Assembly (NCBI GenBank): GCA_024403455.1
Contig: JAKSRR010000010.1
Coordinates: 37,382-101,381 of the forward strand
From: Lachnospiraceae bacterium
Lineage (GTDB): Bacteria > Bacillota > Clostridia > Lachnospirales > Lachnospiraceae
Direction of reading: 5' to 3'
Length of the DNA stretch: 64,000 nucleotides
The translations under genes and the position numbers were made by a program. The stretch's first letter is position 1. Each line of letters begins with the position of its first letter. Positions 51,416 to 59,311 of the stretch are shown one piece after another. The notes under the pieces are model-generated. The model was not told the origin of the DNA. It worked only from the letters and a program-made list of their open reading frames with translations, and searched no databases.

Positions 51416-52333
51416 CTAGTTTGCAGAAGGCTGTAAGGTAATCATTTCATCCATCATTTCATTCATATCGTCATTGGTAAGAGCCATTGCATCAACAACT
51501 TCCTGTACGATATCACGAAGGGGATCTCCTTCTCTAAAGCACATGCTGCAGTCATTCGAAATACCATTCATTGCGACGAAATCATCTTCCGGATCTAAGG
51601 TAAGAATCTTCAGGCCAGGAATGGATCCCATTGCAGATACTGCGGTGGTGTAATCAAGCACGCACACATCTGCAGCCTGGTTCTGTACTGCAAGGAAACA
51701 CTCAGAAGCGGTTTCATAATCGGTTACCATCGTTGCTCCAGGAATCTGATCCTTGAAGTTTACATAGGTAGTACCAAGCTGAGAAGTAACGGTCGCACCA
51801 AGGCCATCAAAGTCAGATAGGCAGGTGCAATCTGCAAACTCACTATCTTCTCTTACAACAGCCTTAATCTGTCTTCTATAATATGCTGAGGTGAAATCAT
51901 ACGTTTCATCTCTTTCTTCAGTATAACAAATTCCACTCATAATGATATCATAAGTTTTATCTTCCAGACCCATAAAGATGGAAGTCCACTCAATCTTATA
52001 AATCTCTAACTCATATCCAAGAGCATCTGCAATCCTCTGTGCATACTTTACATCATAACCATATGCATAACCATCGGTATTCTTAATCTTAACTGCCTTA
52101 TCTCCATTTGCAACTTCTTCAGTTTCCTGGGTCCAGTTATAGGGAGCAAATGTACACTCGATGGCAACCTTCAAAACTTTGTCATCATCGGTGGTGTCTT
52201 CCGTAGTCTCAGTGCTCTCAGCATTTTCAGTTCCCTCGGTTTCTTCCGGCTGTGCAGCCTTACCGCAACCTGCTAAAAGCATCGTTGCTGCTGTAACAAC
52301 GCCCATCATTAGTGCTAAAATTCTCTTCTTCAT
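51416..52333 (-). CDS. Amino acid ABC transporter solute-binding lipoprotein
   Basis: 305 residues. Lipoprotein signal MKKRILALMMGVVTAATMLLAGC, an acidic Thr/Glu-rich linker, then an SBP_bac_3 domain: VAIECTFAPYNWTQ, GYDVKYAQRIADALGYELEI, MSGICYTEERDETYDFTSAYY and TVTSQLGTTYVNFKDQIPG. Ligand type is polar amino acid or an analogue; the exact compound is unknown. Its promoter region carries the 18-bp box also found before the aminotransferase at 53760. AGGAGG ribosome site. Confidence 0.93.
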   Translation of the reverse strand: MKKRILALMMGVVTAATMLLAGCGKAAQPEETEGTENAESTETTEDTTDDDKVLKVAIECTFAPYNWTQETEEVANGDKAVKIKNTDGYAYGYDVKYAQRIADALGYELEIYKIEWTSIFMGLEDKTYDIIMSGICYTEERDETYDFTSAYYRRQIKAVVREDSEFADCTCLSDFDGLGATVTSQLGTTYVNFKDQIPGATMVTDYETASECFLAVQNQAADVCVLDYTTAVSAMGSIPGLKILTLDPEDDFVAMNGISNDCSMCFREGDPLRDIVQEVVDAMALTNDDMNEMMDEMITLQPSAN

Positions 52334-52376
52334 AACTTTTTCCTCCTTACATTTTTTCTAAAACTTTGTAAAGAAT

Positions 52377-52411
52377 AAAGGCGCCAAATCCCTGTTGGAA
52401 ATAGCGCCTTT
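52377..52411 (-). promoter_or_regulatory. Leader hairpin / attenuator-like structure before the SBP gene
   Basis: AAAGGCGC / GCGCCTTT stem with a 19-base loop, between the presumed promoter and the ribosome site, 44 bases before the ATG. T-content after the stem is moderate (TTTATTCTTT). It could be the terminator of the iron dehydrogenase gene or an attenuator of the transporter operon. Its 5' side reads GCAAAGGCGC. Confidence 0.55.
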
Positions 52412-52471
52412 GCTCTTTATCGTTTTAGATTATGTTGATGCTGATACTATATCAAAAGTTCATTCCCTAAA

Positions 52472-52489
52472 ATTGTAAAAATTTCACCT
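52472..52489 (-). promoter_or_regulatory. 18-bp promoter box, copy 1
   Basis: Minus-strand AGGTGAAATTTTTACAAT, immediately after the iron dehydrogenase stop codon. A TATAGT -10-like element follows 20 bases later, so the box lies at about -35 to -55, the place for an activator of the AraC type. The identical 18 bases occur at 55074-55091. Confidence 0.6.
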
Positions 52490-53671
52490 CTATAAAACTT
52501 TTTGATAAAGTGAAATAATATCATTTATATTGCTGCTTCTTGGATTCACTAGAATATTTCCACTCTTCATCGCATCCTGTGCCATAAGTGGAATTACTTT
52601 TTCAATATCCGACTTTGCAAATGGTATCTTTCTACTCGTATTCACTGCCTCTCCTAAAGTCGACGGAATTCCAATATCCCTACAGAGAATTTCAATCTTT
52701 TTGGTTAGATAGCAGGGATGGAAGTCTTCCTCCGTTAATTTTCCTTTAGATATGATATTATAAATCTTCCGATACTTTCCCTTATCAGCAAGGGCATTGT
52801 ACTCCACAATGGTTGGAAACAGTACGCCATTTGCAACACCATGAGGCACATCAAAGTATGCACTAATCGGATGACTCATCGCATGAACATTTCCAAGCCT
52901 TGCATTTGAAAACGCTAATCCTGCCAAGGTAGAACCTAGAAGCATCTTCTCAGCAGTCTCAATATTCTCGCGACAGGATACGTAAGCGCGAATGCTCTCA
53001 ATAATCAATTCCATCGCTTTCTCACTCATAGCTTCCGAATAAGGATTTGCTGCCCTTGATACATACGCTTCTTCCGCATGTATAAATGCATCTATACCGC
53101 AAGCAGCTGCAACATTTGGTGGAACAGAAGTAATGAGCTGCGGATCTAGAATTGCATATGCGGGAATCAGCGCATTGCTAAACACCGTTAGTTTATAATC
53201 TCTCTCATGATCTGTAATTACCGAAAAGGCTGTTACCTCTGAACCGGTACCTGCTGTAGTAGGAATGGCTATGATGGGAATGACAGGACCAGGAACTTTT
53301 CCTCCCCCTTCATAATCACAGATATTTCCACCATATTTTGCTACAACTGCAACGGCTTTGGCAACATCCATTGGAGAACCACCACCCAATGCAATGATAA
53401 AATCAGAAGCTGCTGCGTGATATGCCTCTACCGCCTTTTCCACCGTAGTTGTTGATGGATTTCCTTCCACATCAGTAAACTTCGAGGCGCTTATGCCCGC
53501 TTTCTGCAAACTCTCCATTGCACTATCCACCACGCCTATTCGATTTAGGTGTGGCCCGGAAATAATCATAGCATTGCTGCCACCAAGTTTTTCCACGACT
53601 TCCGGCAATTTTTCAAACTTGCCATTTCCAACAATAATACTCTGCGGGATTCCAAAAGAATAACTATTCAT
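52490..53671 (-). CDS. Iron-containing alcohol dehydrogenase
   Basis: 393 residues of the group III (Fe-ADH) family: nucleotide motif GGGSPMDVAKA, IPTTAGTGSEVT, and metal ligands in CGIDAFIHAEEAY and NVHAMSHPISAYFDVPHG. It reduces an aldehyde or oxidises an alcohol with NAD(P). Next to a class III aminotransferase it may reduce the semialdehyde produced by transamination (compare 4-hydroxybutyrate and sulfoacetaldehyde reductases), but the substrate is not decidable. Starts 88 bases after the aminotransferase, across a terminator-like hairpin. Confidence 0.92.
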   Translation of the reverse strand: MNSYSFGIPQSIIVGNGKFEKLPEVVEKLGGSNAMIISGPHLNRIGVVDSAMESLQKAGISASKFTDVEGNPSTTTVEKAVEAYHAAASDFIIALGGGSPMDVAKAVAVVAKYGGNICDYEGGGKVPGPVIPIIAIPTTAGTGSEVTAFSVITDHERDYKLTVFSNALIPAYAILDPQLITSVPPNVAAACGIDAFIHAEEAYVSRAANPYSEAMSEKAMELIIESIRAYVSCRENIETAEKMLLGSTLAGLAFSNARLGNVHAMSHPISAYFDVPHGVANGVLFPTIVEYNALADKGKYRKIYNIISKGKLTEEDFHPCYLTKKIEILCRDIGIPSTLGEAVNTSRKIPFAKSDIEKVIPLMAQDAMKSGNILVNPRSSNINDIISLYQKVL

Positions 53672-53695
53672 TTATGTCTCCTTTCCGAAAAAAAA

Positions 53696-53736
53696 GAACC
53701 ACAACAAAGTATTTTTTTGCACCTTTGCTATGGTTC
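53696..53736 (-). terminator. Intercistronic hairpin before the iron dehydrogenase gene
   Basis: Bipartite stem GAACCA/TGGTTC and CAAAG/CTTTG with an A/T-rich loop, followed by TTTTTTTT on the minus strand, then the ribosome site AAAGGAG. The motif GCAAAGGTGC is present. Strong terminator or attenuator. Confidence 0.8.
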
Positions 53737-53759
53737 CTTCTATCAACCTTCTATTAAAT

Positions 53760-54974
53760 TTATGCCAACGCTTCTACCGATGCCTTAATGATTTCAAATG
53801 CCTCATCACAATTCTCTTTTGTAATGATTAATGGTGGAATCATTCGAATAATATGATCTCCTATTGCTGTGATCAGAAGCTTACGCTTAATACATTCATG
53901 TTTTACTTCCACACCGTTAATCGTATCATCAAATTCAACACCAACCAAAAGTCCCTGGTGACGCACCTCCTTGACATGAGGCAGTTTCTTCAGAATCTCT
54001 GCAAAATAATCACCTACTTCTTTTGCATTCTGATCCAGCTTCTTATCTAACAGTTCATTCACCTCAGCATAAGCCGCCGCACAGCTAACAGGATGTCCAC
54101 CAAATGTAGTTCCATGAGAACCTGCTGAAAAGGCCTTTGCTATTTCTGTCGTGGTACAAATTGCACCGATTGGCATACCACCACCAAGCGCCTTAGCCAT
54201 AGATACAATATCCGGTTTGATACCATAGTTCATAAAGCTCATTACTGATCCTGTTCTGCACCATCCCGTCTGCACCTCGTCTAGAAGAAGCAACATTCCT
54301 TTTTCATCACAAAATGCTCTCAGTCCCTTCATAAATTCCATCGTTGCAGGGTGAACACCACCTTCTCCCTGTACCGGCTCAATCATGATGGCAATGGTAT
54401 TTTCCGTACATGCATTCTTAAACGCCTCCAAATCATTGTAAGGAGCATAGGAGAAACCATAGGTCATAGGACCAAATCCAACCTGACAACCATTTCCCGG
54501 CTGACCAGTTGCTGACATAGAGCCAAACGTTCTTCCATGAAATCCCATCTTAGCAGTGACTATATGATACTTATTAGGTCCATACTTCTCAATACCATAC
54601 TTTCGTGCCATCTTAATCATTGCTTCATTCGCTTCTGTACCAGAATTTTGGAAAAATATTTTATCCATACCAATGGTTGTACAAACTTTCTCTGCAAGAA
54701 GCGCCTGCGGAATCGTGTATGGGTAATTAAACGTGTGAATCAAATCTTTTGCCTGATCAATAATTGCTTCCACTACTTTCTCATTGTTATTACCAGCAGA
54801 ATTTACTGCGATACCTGCATAGAAATCCAAATATTTATTCCCCTCGGTATCATAAAGATACTGGTCTTTTGCAGTTTCCGCTACAAAATCAAATCTCTCG
54901 TAGGTTTCAATCATATAGGTGCTGGCCTTTTTCTTTATATCTTCCGCCGTAAGTCCTAAATCTTTCATTTTCAT
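53760..54974 (-). CDS. Class III aminotransferase, acetylornithine / 4-aminobutyrate type
   Basis: 404 residues. Motifs: YLDFYAGIAVNSAGNNN, FFQNSGTEANEAMIKMARKYG, GFHGRTFGSMSATGQ, LLLDEVQTGWCRTG, PLP lysine in VSMAKALGGGMPIGA, and HGTTFGGHPVSCAAAYA. The FGGHP and TGQP segments resemble ArgD/GabT enzymes. With argF 3 kb away an arginine role is possible, but the tandem iron dehydrogenase and the shared promoter box with the transporter favour a catabolic omega-amino acid role. Start ATG 54974 follows AAGGAGG at 7 bases. Confidence 0.92.
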   Translation of the reverse strand: MKMKDLGLTAEDIKKKASTYMIETYERFDFVAETAKDQYLYDTEGNKYLDFYAGIAVNSAGNNNEKVVEAIIDQAKDLIHTFNYPYTIPQALLAEKVCTTIGMDKIFFQNSGTEANEAMIKMARKYGIEKYGPNKYHIVTAKMGFHGRTFGSMSATGQPGNGCQVGFGPMTYGFSYAPYNDLEAFKNACTENTIAIMIEPVQGEGGVHPATMEFMKGLRAFCDEKGMLLLLDEVQTGWCRTGSVMSFMNYGIKPDIVSMAKALGGGMPIGAICTTTEIAKAFSAGSHGTTFGGHPVSCAAAYAEVNELLDKKLDQNAKEVGDYFAEILKKLPHVKEVRHQGLLVGVEFDDTINGVEVKHECIKRKLLITAIGDHIIRMIPPLIITKENCDEAFEIIKASVEALA

Positions 54975-54998
54975 TATCGCTCCTCCTTAAAAATCAAT

Positions 54999-55025
54999 AG
55001 GCGCCTGCAAAAAATGCAGACGCCT
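54999..55025 (-). promoter_or_regulatory. Leader hairpin / terminator before the aminotransferase gene
   Basis: Stem AGGCG.CTGCA / TGCAG.CGCCT (one mismatch), loop of A's (T's in the RNA), 25 bases before the ATG and just ahead of the ribosome site. It may terminate dusB or attenuate the aminotransferase. Its 5' side reads CAAAGGCG, as in the SBP leader. Confidence 0.55.
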
Positions 55026-55073
55026 TTGTCCTGTACTATCTATTCTTTATTCTATCCATTTGGAGAAGTTATT

Positions 55074-55091
55074 ATTGTAAAAATTTCACCT
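55074..55091 (-). promoter_or_regulatory. 18-bp promoter box, copy 2
   Basis: Minus-strand AGGTGAAATTTTTACAAT, identical to 52472-52489 and likewise just after a stop codon (dusB). TAGAAT, 19 bases downstream, is a likely -10. Confidence 0.6.
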
Positions 55092-55093
55092 TC

Positions 55094-56065
55094 TTATAAA
55101 TTTCTAATGATATCTGTTATCTCCTGCAATTGCTCCAGACTGCTAATTTCACATGCGCTTTTACGAAGCTTTGCGCTGCCTGGAAATCCTGCTGTATACC
55201 AGGTGATATGTTTTCTCATCTCTCGCAGGGCAATATACTCTCCCTTTTCTTTGATGAGTAAGTCGGCATGCTTTAAGACCATATCCGCCACTTCTTCCTT
55301 CGTTGGTCTTTCGGGAACTTCCTTCCCTTCGCTGGCAGCAACTAGCTCTCTAAAGATCCAGGGATTTCCTTTGGCCCCTCTTCCCACCATGAAGCCATCA
55401 CATCCCGTTTCTTCCTGCATCCTGAAATAATCCGCAGGGGTAAACAAATCACCGTTTCCAATCACTGGAATTTTTACGGCTTCTTTGACCTTACGAATAA
55501 TTTCATAATCTGCTGTGCCGGAGTAGAACTGTTCTCTCGTTCTTCCATGTACCGCAATGGCACTGGCTCCAGAAGCCTCGATAATCTTTGCCATCTCAAC
55601 TGCATTTATATGTTCTTCATCAAAGCCCTTACGAATTTTTACAGTCACCGGCTTATGAATGGCATCCACCACAGCTGCTACGATTTCTCCTGCTAACTTT
55701 GGTTGCTTCATAAGTGCGGAGCCTTCTCCATTGCCTACAATCTTTGGCACAGGGCATCCCATATTTATATCCAGAAACCGAAATGGCTTATCTTCAATCA
55801 TTTTAGCCGCCTCGGCCATAATCTCTGGCTCCGATCCAAAGAGCTGCAAAGAGACATCACCCTCTCTTGGATCAATATGCATCAGTGCTTCTGTATTTTT
55901 ATTGTGATAGGTAATCGCCTTCGCACTAACCATCTCCATGCAAAGCAGCGATGCCCCCTGCTCTTTACAGAGTAAACGAAATGGCAGGTCTGTTACACCT
56001 GCCATGGGAGCCAAAATAATATTTCCTTGTAGGGATACATTGCCAATCTGTAAGTTCTGGCTCAT
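55094..56065 (-). CDS. dusB: tRNA-dihydrouridine synthase
   Basis: 323 residues of the Dus family, a flavoprotein that reduces uridines in tRNA. Motifs: LAPMAGVTDLPFRLLCKEQG, DINMGCPVPKIVGNGEGSALM (catalytic Cys region), VTVKIRKGFDEEHI, AIAVHGRTREQFYSG, VIGNGDLFTPADYF and GRGAKGNPWIF. It begins 2 bases after coaX, in the birA-unknown-coaX-dusB operon. This linkage is usual for Lachnospiraceae-type chromosomes. The B subtype is the commonest in Firmicutes and is assumed. Confidence 0.95.
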   Translation of the reverse strand: MSQNLQIGNVSLQGNIILAPMAGVTDLPFRLLCKEQGASLLCMEMVSAKAITYHNKNTEALMHIDPREGDVSLQLFGSEPEIMAEAAKMIEDKPFRFLDINMGCPVPKIVGNGEGSALMKQPKLAGEIVAAVVDAIHKPVTVKIRKGFDEEHINAVEMAKIIEASGASAIAVHGRTREQFYSGTADYEIIRKVKEAVKIPVIGNGDLFTPADYFRMQEETGCDGFMVGRGAKGNPWIFRELVAASEGKEVPERPTKEEVADMVLKHADLLIKEKGEYIALREMRKHITWYTAGFPGSAKLRKSACEISSLEQLQEITDIIRNL

Positions 56066-56067
56066 CT

Positions 56068-56838
56068 CTATCCTCTGTTCTTTTCGTAGATAATGCGAAG
56101 ACCCTCTAACGTAAGGGTACTGTTATAAATCTGAATGCTATCAGTATTCTCAGAAATCACACGACCCAAACCACCGGTAGCAACTACCTTCATGGATGAA
56201 AGCTTTGCTTCTTCCTGTACTTTCTTAACAATATACTCCGTCTGACCAATCTGACCATACATAAGTCCGGCCTGCATACTGGCGATGGTATTCTTTGCTA
56301 GGATTGATGCGGGTTTCATGATTTCAATCTCAGGGAGCTTTGCTGCATTTTCCCAAAGAGCTTTTGCGCTGGTACGAACACCGGGAGCTGTAATTCCACA
56401 AACAAACTCTCCGCCATCTGTCACAAGGTCATAGGTCGTAGCTGTACCATAATCAATGATTAAGATAGGACCGCCATACATTTCATAACCAGCCACCGCA
56501 TCAACGATTCTATCTGCACCAATTTCCTTCGGGTTATCTGTGGACACCTTGATGCCTGTCTTTAGTCCAGGGCCGACAACAAGTGGCTTCTTTCCACCAT
56601 ATCTCTCCAAACCGCCTAATAAAGAGTGCATAATATTAGGCACTACGCTAACCACAACAATACCTTCCAAATCCTCCGGCACAATTCCATTGTGCGCCAA
56701 AAGATTCTTAATGGTAATACCATATTCATCACTGGTACGAGGGCTCTTACTCATCATACGGAAAGAGCACTTTAACTCTTTCCCGTCAAATACACCATAG
56801 GTAATATTGGTATTTCCTACATCTACAGTAAGGATCAT
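56068..56838 (-). CDS. coaX: Type III pantothenate kinase
   Basis: 256 residues. First enzyme of coenzyme A synthesis, phosphorylating pantothenate. Type III (CoaX) signatures: [18 protein letters not shown] (ATP-binding), [53 protein letters not shown] and [10 protein letters not shown]. It overlaps the upstream gene by 4 bases (ATGA), so coupling is likely. Next to birA, as is common in Firmicutes. Confidence 0.97.
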   Translation of the reverse strand: MILTVDVGNTNITYGVFDGKELKCSFRMMSKSPRTSDEYGITIKNLLAHNGIVPEDLEGIVVVSVVPNIMHSLLGGLERYGGKKPLVVGPGLKTGIKVSTDNPKEIGADRIVDAVAGYEMYGGPILIIDYGTATTYDLVTDGGEFVCGITAPGVRTSAKALWENAAKLPEIEIMKPASILAKNTIASMQAGLMYGQIGQTEYIVKKVQEEAKLSSMKVVATGGLGRVISENTDSIQIYNSTLTLEGLRIIYEKNRG

Positions 56839-57188
56839 TCCATATCCTCCATCTCTTCTCCGAGAATTACTTTACGATAATAAAGGCTTAAAAACTGCAG
56901 CATATCTCTGCGGGTGGACTTAATCTGGGTAAGCAGTAAACCCGCATGGATTTCATCATAATCAAAATCGTTTTCATCTGCCATGGTATTGATATAAACA
57001 CTACCATCCTCTTCAAACTCGAAAGTGATGATACCTCCTACCTCTTCGGTATAAAGAACGCAGATGACATGTAATTCATCCTGCAGTTCCTTTGGCAGAG
57101 AGTCAAATTTTTCACGATTATAATAGTATTTCTGTTCATAGGCATTGGCGCCGCAAAGCACCATGCGCTCCTCTGTCATTTCAGACAT
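56835..57188 (-). CDS. Conserved hypothetical protein between birA and coaX
   Basis: 117 residues, acidic, with no membrane segment. The central part ([40 protein letters not shown]) is beta-rich and followed by helices ([27 protein letters not shown]). I believe it is a Clostridia-restricted domain-of-unknown-function family (possibly DUF6145), but that recall is uncertain. It overlaps birA by 8 bases and coaX by 4, so it is firmly embedded in the operon. An ATG at 57179 is an alternative start with better ribosome-site spacing. Confidence 0.8.
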   Translation of the reverse strand: MSEMTEERMVLCGANAYEQKYYYNREKFDSLPKELQDELHVICVLYTEEVGGIITFEFEEDGSVYINTMADENDFDYDEIHAGLLLTQIKSTRRDMLQFLSLYYRKVILGEEMEDME

Positions 57189-58161
57189 ACCCTAATACTC
57201 CTCTGACACTGACTTCTCCGGAATCCACTCTGACAAAAGTTCCATCTTCCTTCTGTACAATCAGTTCTCCATTATCATTGATTCCCTGTGCAGTTCCTGT
57301 GTACTCCCCTTTGGGATCTAATACTCTGACCTCTTTATTTCGATTAATCAGATAGCTGTCATATAAATTTACAAAATCCGATAAGTCCTGGTGTTCTTCA
57401 AATAGACCATAATAGTATTCAAAGAAATCCATTACATTAATAATGATATCCGTACGTCCCATACGGTTTCCAACTTCATTCAAAAGACTGGTAGCTGTCT
57501 CTGCAATCTCTTCCGGGAACTCGGTATTATTGACATTGATGCCAACACCAATCACTACATAATTGATGCAGTCCATTTCTGCACTCATCTCTGTCAGAAT
57601 ACCACAAACTTTTTTGCCATTCACAAGAACATCATTCGGCCACTTGATGGATACCTTTTGATCAGTCAAATGGTGCAGCACCTCTGCCACCGCTAGAGCC
57701 ATTAATAATGTAAGCTTCGGGGCAACACTGGGAGAAAATGTAGGGCGAAGAAGTAAACTCATGGAAATGGTGCTTCCCTTTTCGGAAGACCAGACTCTTC
57801 CGCGTCTTCCCTTTCCACTGGACTGACTTTCCGCAACTACAAGGCTTCCATGCGTACCACCATTCTCTGCCACTTCCTTGGCATCTTCATTGGTGGAACC
57901 TGTATCTTTTCGATAGTATACTTTCGTACCACACCAGTTGGTATTGATACGGCTCATGATCTCCGTACCTGTCATAAGTTCTGGATAGGAAATCAAATGA
58001 TATCCTCTGTTGCTTACCGCCTCGATATCATACCCTTCTGCCCGAAGCTGTTCAATGACCTTCCAGACAGCGGTACGGGATACTTTCATTTTTTCACTAA
58101 TTTCCTGCCCGGATATATAACTGTCCGTAGCACGAATCATTCGAAGTACTTCGTGTTTCAT
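57181..58161 (-). CDS. birA: Biotin operon repressor / biotin-protein ligase
   Basis: 326 residues. N-terminal winged helix (YISGQEISEKMKVSRTAVWKVIEQLRAEGYDIEAVSNRGYHL) that binds DNA, then the ligase core (STNEDAKEVAENGGTHGSLVVAESQSSGKGRRGRVW, biotinyl-AMP loop SGKGRRGR; VSIKWPNDVLVNGKKVCGIL), then an SH3-like C-terminus. It activates biotin and attaches it to carboxylases, and as a group II BirA also represses biotin genes. First gene of its operon. Confidence 0.96.
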   Translation of the reverse strand: MKHEVLRMIRATDSYISGQEISEKMKVSRTAVWKVIEQLRAEGYDIEAVSNRGYHLISYPELMTGTEIMSRINTNWCGTKVYYRKDTGSTNEDAKEVAENGGTHGSLVVAESQSSGKGRRGRVWSSEKGSTISMSLLLRPTFSPSVAPKLTLLMALAVAEVLHHLTDQKVSIKWPNDVLVNGKKVCGILTEMSAEMDCINYVVIGVGINVNNTEFPEEIAETATSLLNEVGNRMGRTDIIINVMDFFEYYYGLFEEHQDLSDFVNLYDSYLINRNKEVRVLDPKGEYTGTAQGINDNGELIVQKEDGTFVRVDSGEVSVRGVLGYV

Positions 58162-58206
58162 AATATTCTCTACACCTATATCACAGAACTGAAAGCCACG
58201 CCTTCT

Positions 58207-59193
58207 TTACTGTAATGTTGCAGCCATCATCGCCTTAATGGTGTGCATACGATTCTCCGCTTCTTCAAACACCTTAGAACGAGGGGATTCAAAAACTTCA
58301 TCGGTTACTTCCAGTTCCTTCACACCATACTTCTCACAGATTTCTTTACCAATTCCTGTCTTGTCATCATGGAACGCAGGCAGACAGTGCAAGAAAATTG
58401 CAGTAGGCTTTGCATAGGAGAACAGCTCCTCCGTTACCTTGTAAGGGGTTAGGTCGTGCATACGCTTCTCCCAGATTTCATCCGGCTCGCCCATAGATAC
58501 CCAAACGTCTGTGTAAATAATATCTGCATCCTTAGCTGCTTCTGCCGGATCCTCTGTTAATAAAATGGAGCCACCGCTTTCCTTTGCATATCCCTCACAT
58601 ACTTTTACAAGTTCATCATTAGGGAAATATTCTTTCGTGGTACCTGCTGCAAAATGCATACCCATTTTTGTGCAGGCAATCATTAGTGAGTTACCCATGT
58701 TGTATCTTGCATCACCCATATATGCAAGCTTCAGACCTTCTAACTTACCGAACTGCTCCTTAATGGTTAAGAAGTCTGCTAACATCTGGGTAGGATGATA
58801 TTCATTGGTAAGACCATTCCATACAGGAACCTTAGAATACTTTGCAAGTTCCTCTACGATTTCCTGACCATAACCACGATACTCTATTCCCTCAAACATG
58901 GAGGATAATACTCTTGCTGTATCAGCAATACTTTCCTTCTTTCCAATCTGAGAATCCTTGGGATTTAAATAAGTACTTCCCATACCTAAATCATGGGCGG
59001 CAATCTCAAAGGAGCAGCGGGTTCTGGTGCTGGTCTTTTCAAAAATCAGGGCAATATTCTTCCCCCTAAAATCATCATGAGGAATCCCCTTCTTTTTCTT
59101 ATCTTTATATTCTGCTGCAAGATCCAGAAGATAATTAATTTCCTCTTTACTGAAATCACGCAGGGTTAAAAAATCACGTCCTTTTAAATTCAT
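58207..59193 (-). CDS. argF: Ornithine carbamoyltransferase
   Basis: 328 residues. Converts ornithine and carbamoyl phosphate into citrulline. Motifs: FEKTSTRTRCSFEIAAHDLGM (STRTR carbamoyl-phosphate site), VPVWNGLTNEYHPTQMLADFLTI (H-P-T-Q), MGDARYNMGNSLM, DVWVSMGEPDE, and the ornithine site FLHCLPAFHD. Single gene here, flanked by the birA operon and a terminator; a catabolic ArcB role cannot be ruled out but no arc genes are adjacent. GGAAGGA ribosome site. Confidence 0.95.
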   Translation of the reverse strand: MNLKGRDFLTLRDFSKEEINYLLDLAAEYKDKKKKGIPHDDFRGKNIALIFEKTSTRTRCSFEIAAHDLGMGSTYLNPKDSQIGKKESIADTARVLSSMFEGIEYRGYGQEIVEELAKYSKVPVWNGLTNEYHPTQMLADFLTIKEQFGKLEGLKLAYMGDARYNMGNSLMIACTKMGMHFAAGTTKEYFPNDELVKVCEGYAKESGGSILLTEDPAEAAKDADIIYTDVWVSMGEPDEIWEKRMHDLTPYKVTEELFSYAKPTAIFLHCLPAFHDDKTGIGKEICEKYGVKELEVTDEVFESPRSKVFEEAENRMHTIKAMMAATLQ

Positions 59194-59227
59194 GGTTCTT
59201 TCCTTCCTTCACCGTTACATTATCTCT

Positions 59228-59264
59228 TTGAAAAAACAAGAGCCACACCCCGAAAACGTGTGGC
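59228..59264 (-). terminator. Terminator of the SH3/SleB hydrolase gene
   Basis: GCCACAC / GTGTGGC stem with a 9-base loop, then TCTTGTTTTTTC on the minus strand; 48 bases after the stop codon. Confidence 0.85.
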
Positions 59265-59311
59265 CTGTCTATAAAAACTATTTTAATCAAAAGCGCCTAT
59301 TTTCGCAACAC

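Noticed and set aside
53760-54974. Naming the aminotransferase argD
   Set aside because: The motifs fit ArgD and GabT equally, and its direct context (iron dehydrogenase and shared promoter box with a transporter) points to catabolism; argF is in a separate unit beyond four other genes.
44509-54974. Taurine or isethionate pathway (aminotransferase, iron ADH, TauE-like exporter)
   Set aside because: Plausible by analogy, but no glycyl-radical sulfite lyase, sulfoacetaldehyde enzyme signature or sulfonate-type ABC transporter is present; kept only as an alternative substrate class.
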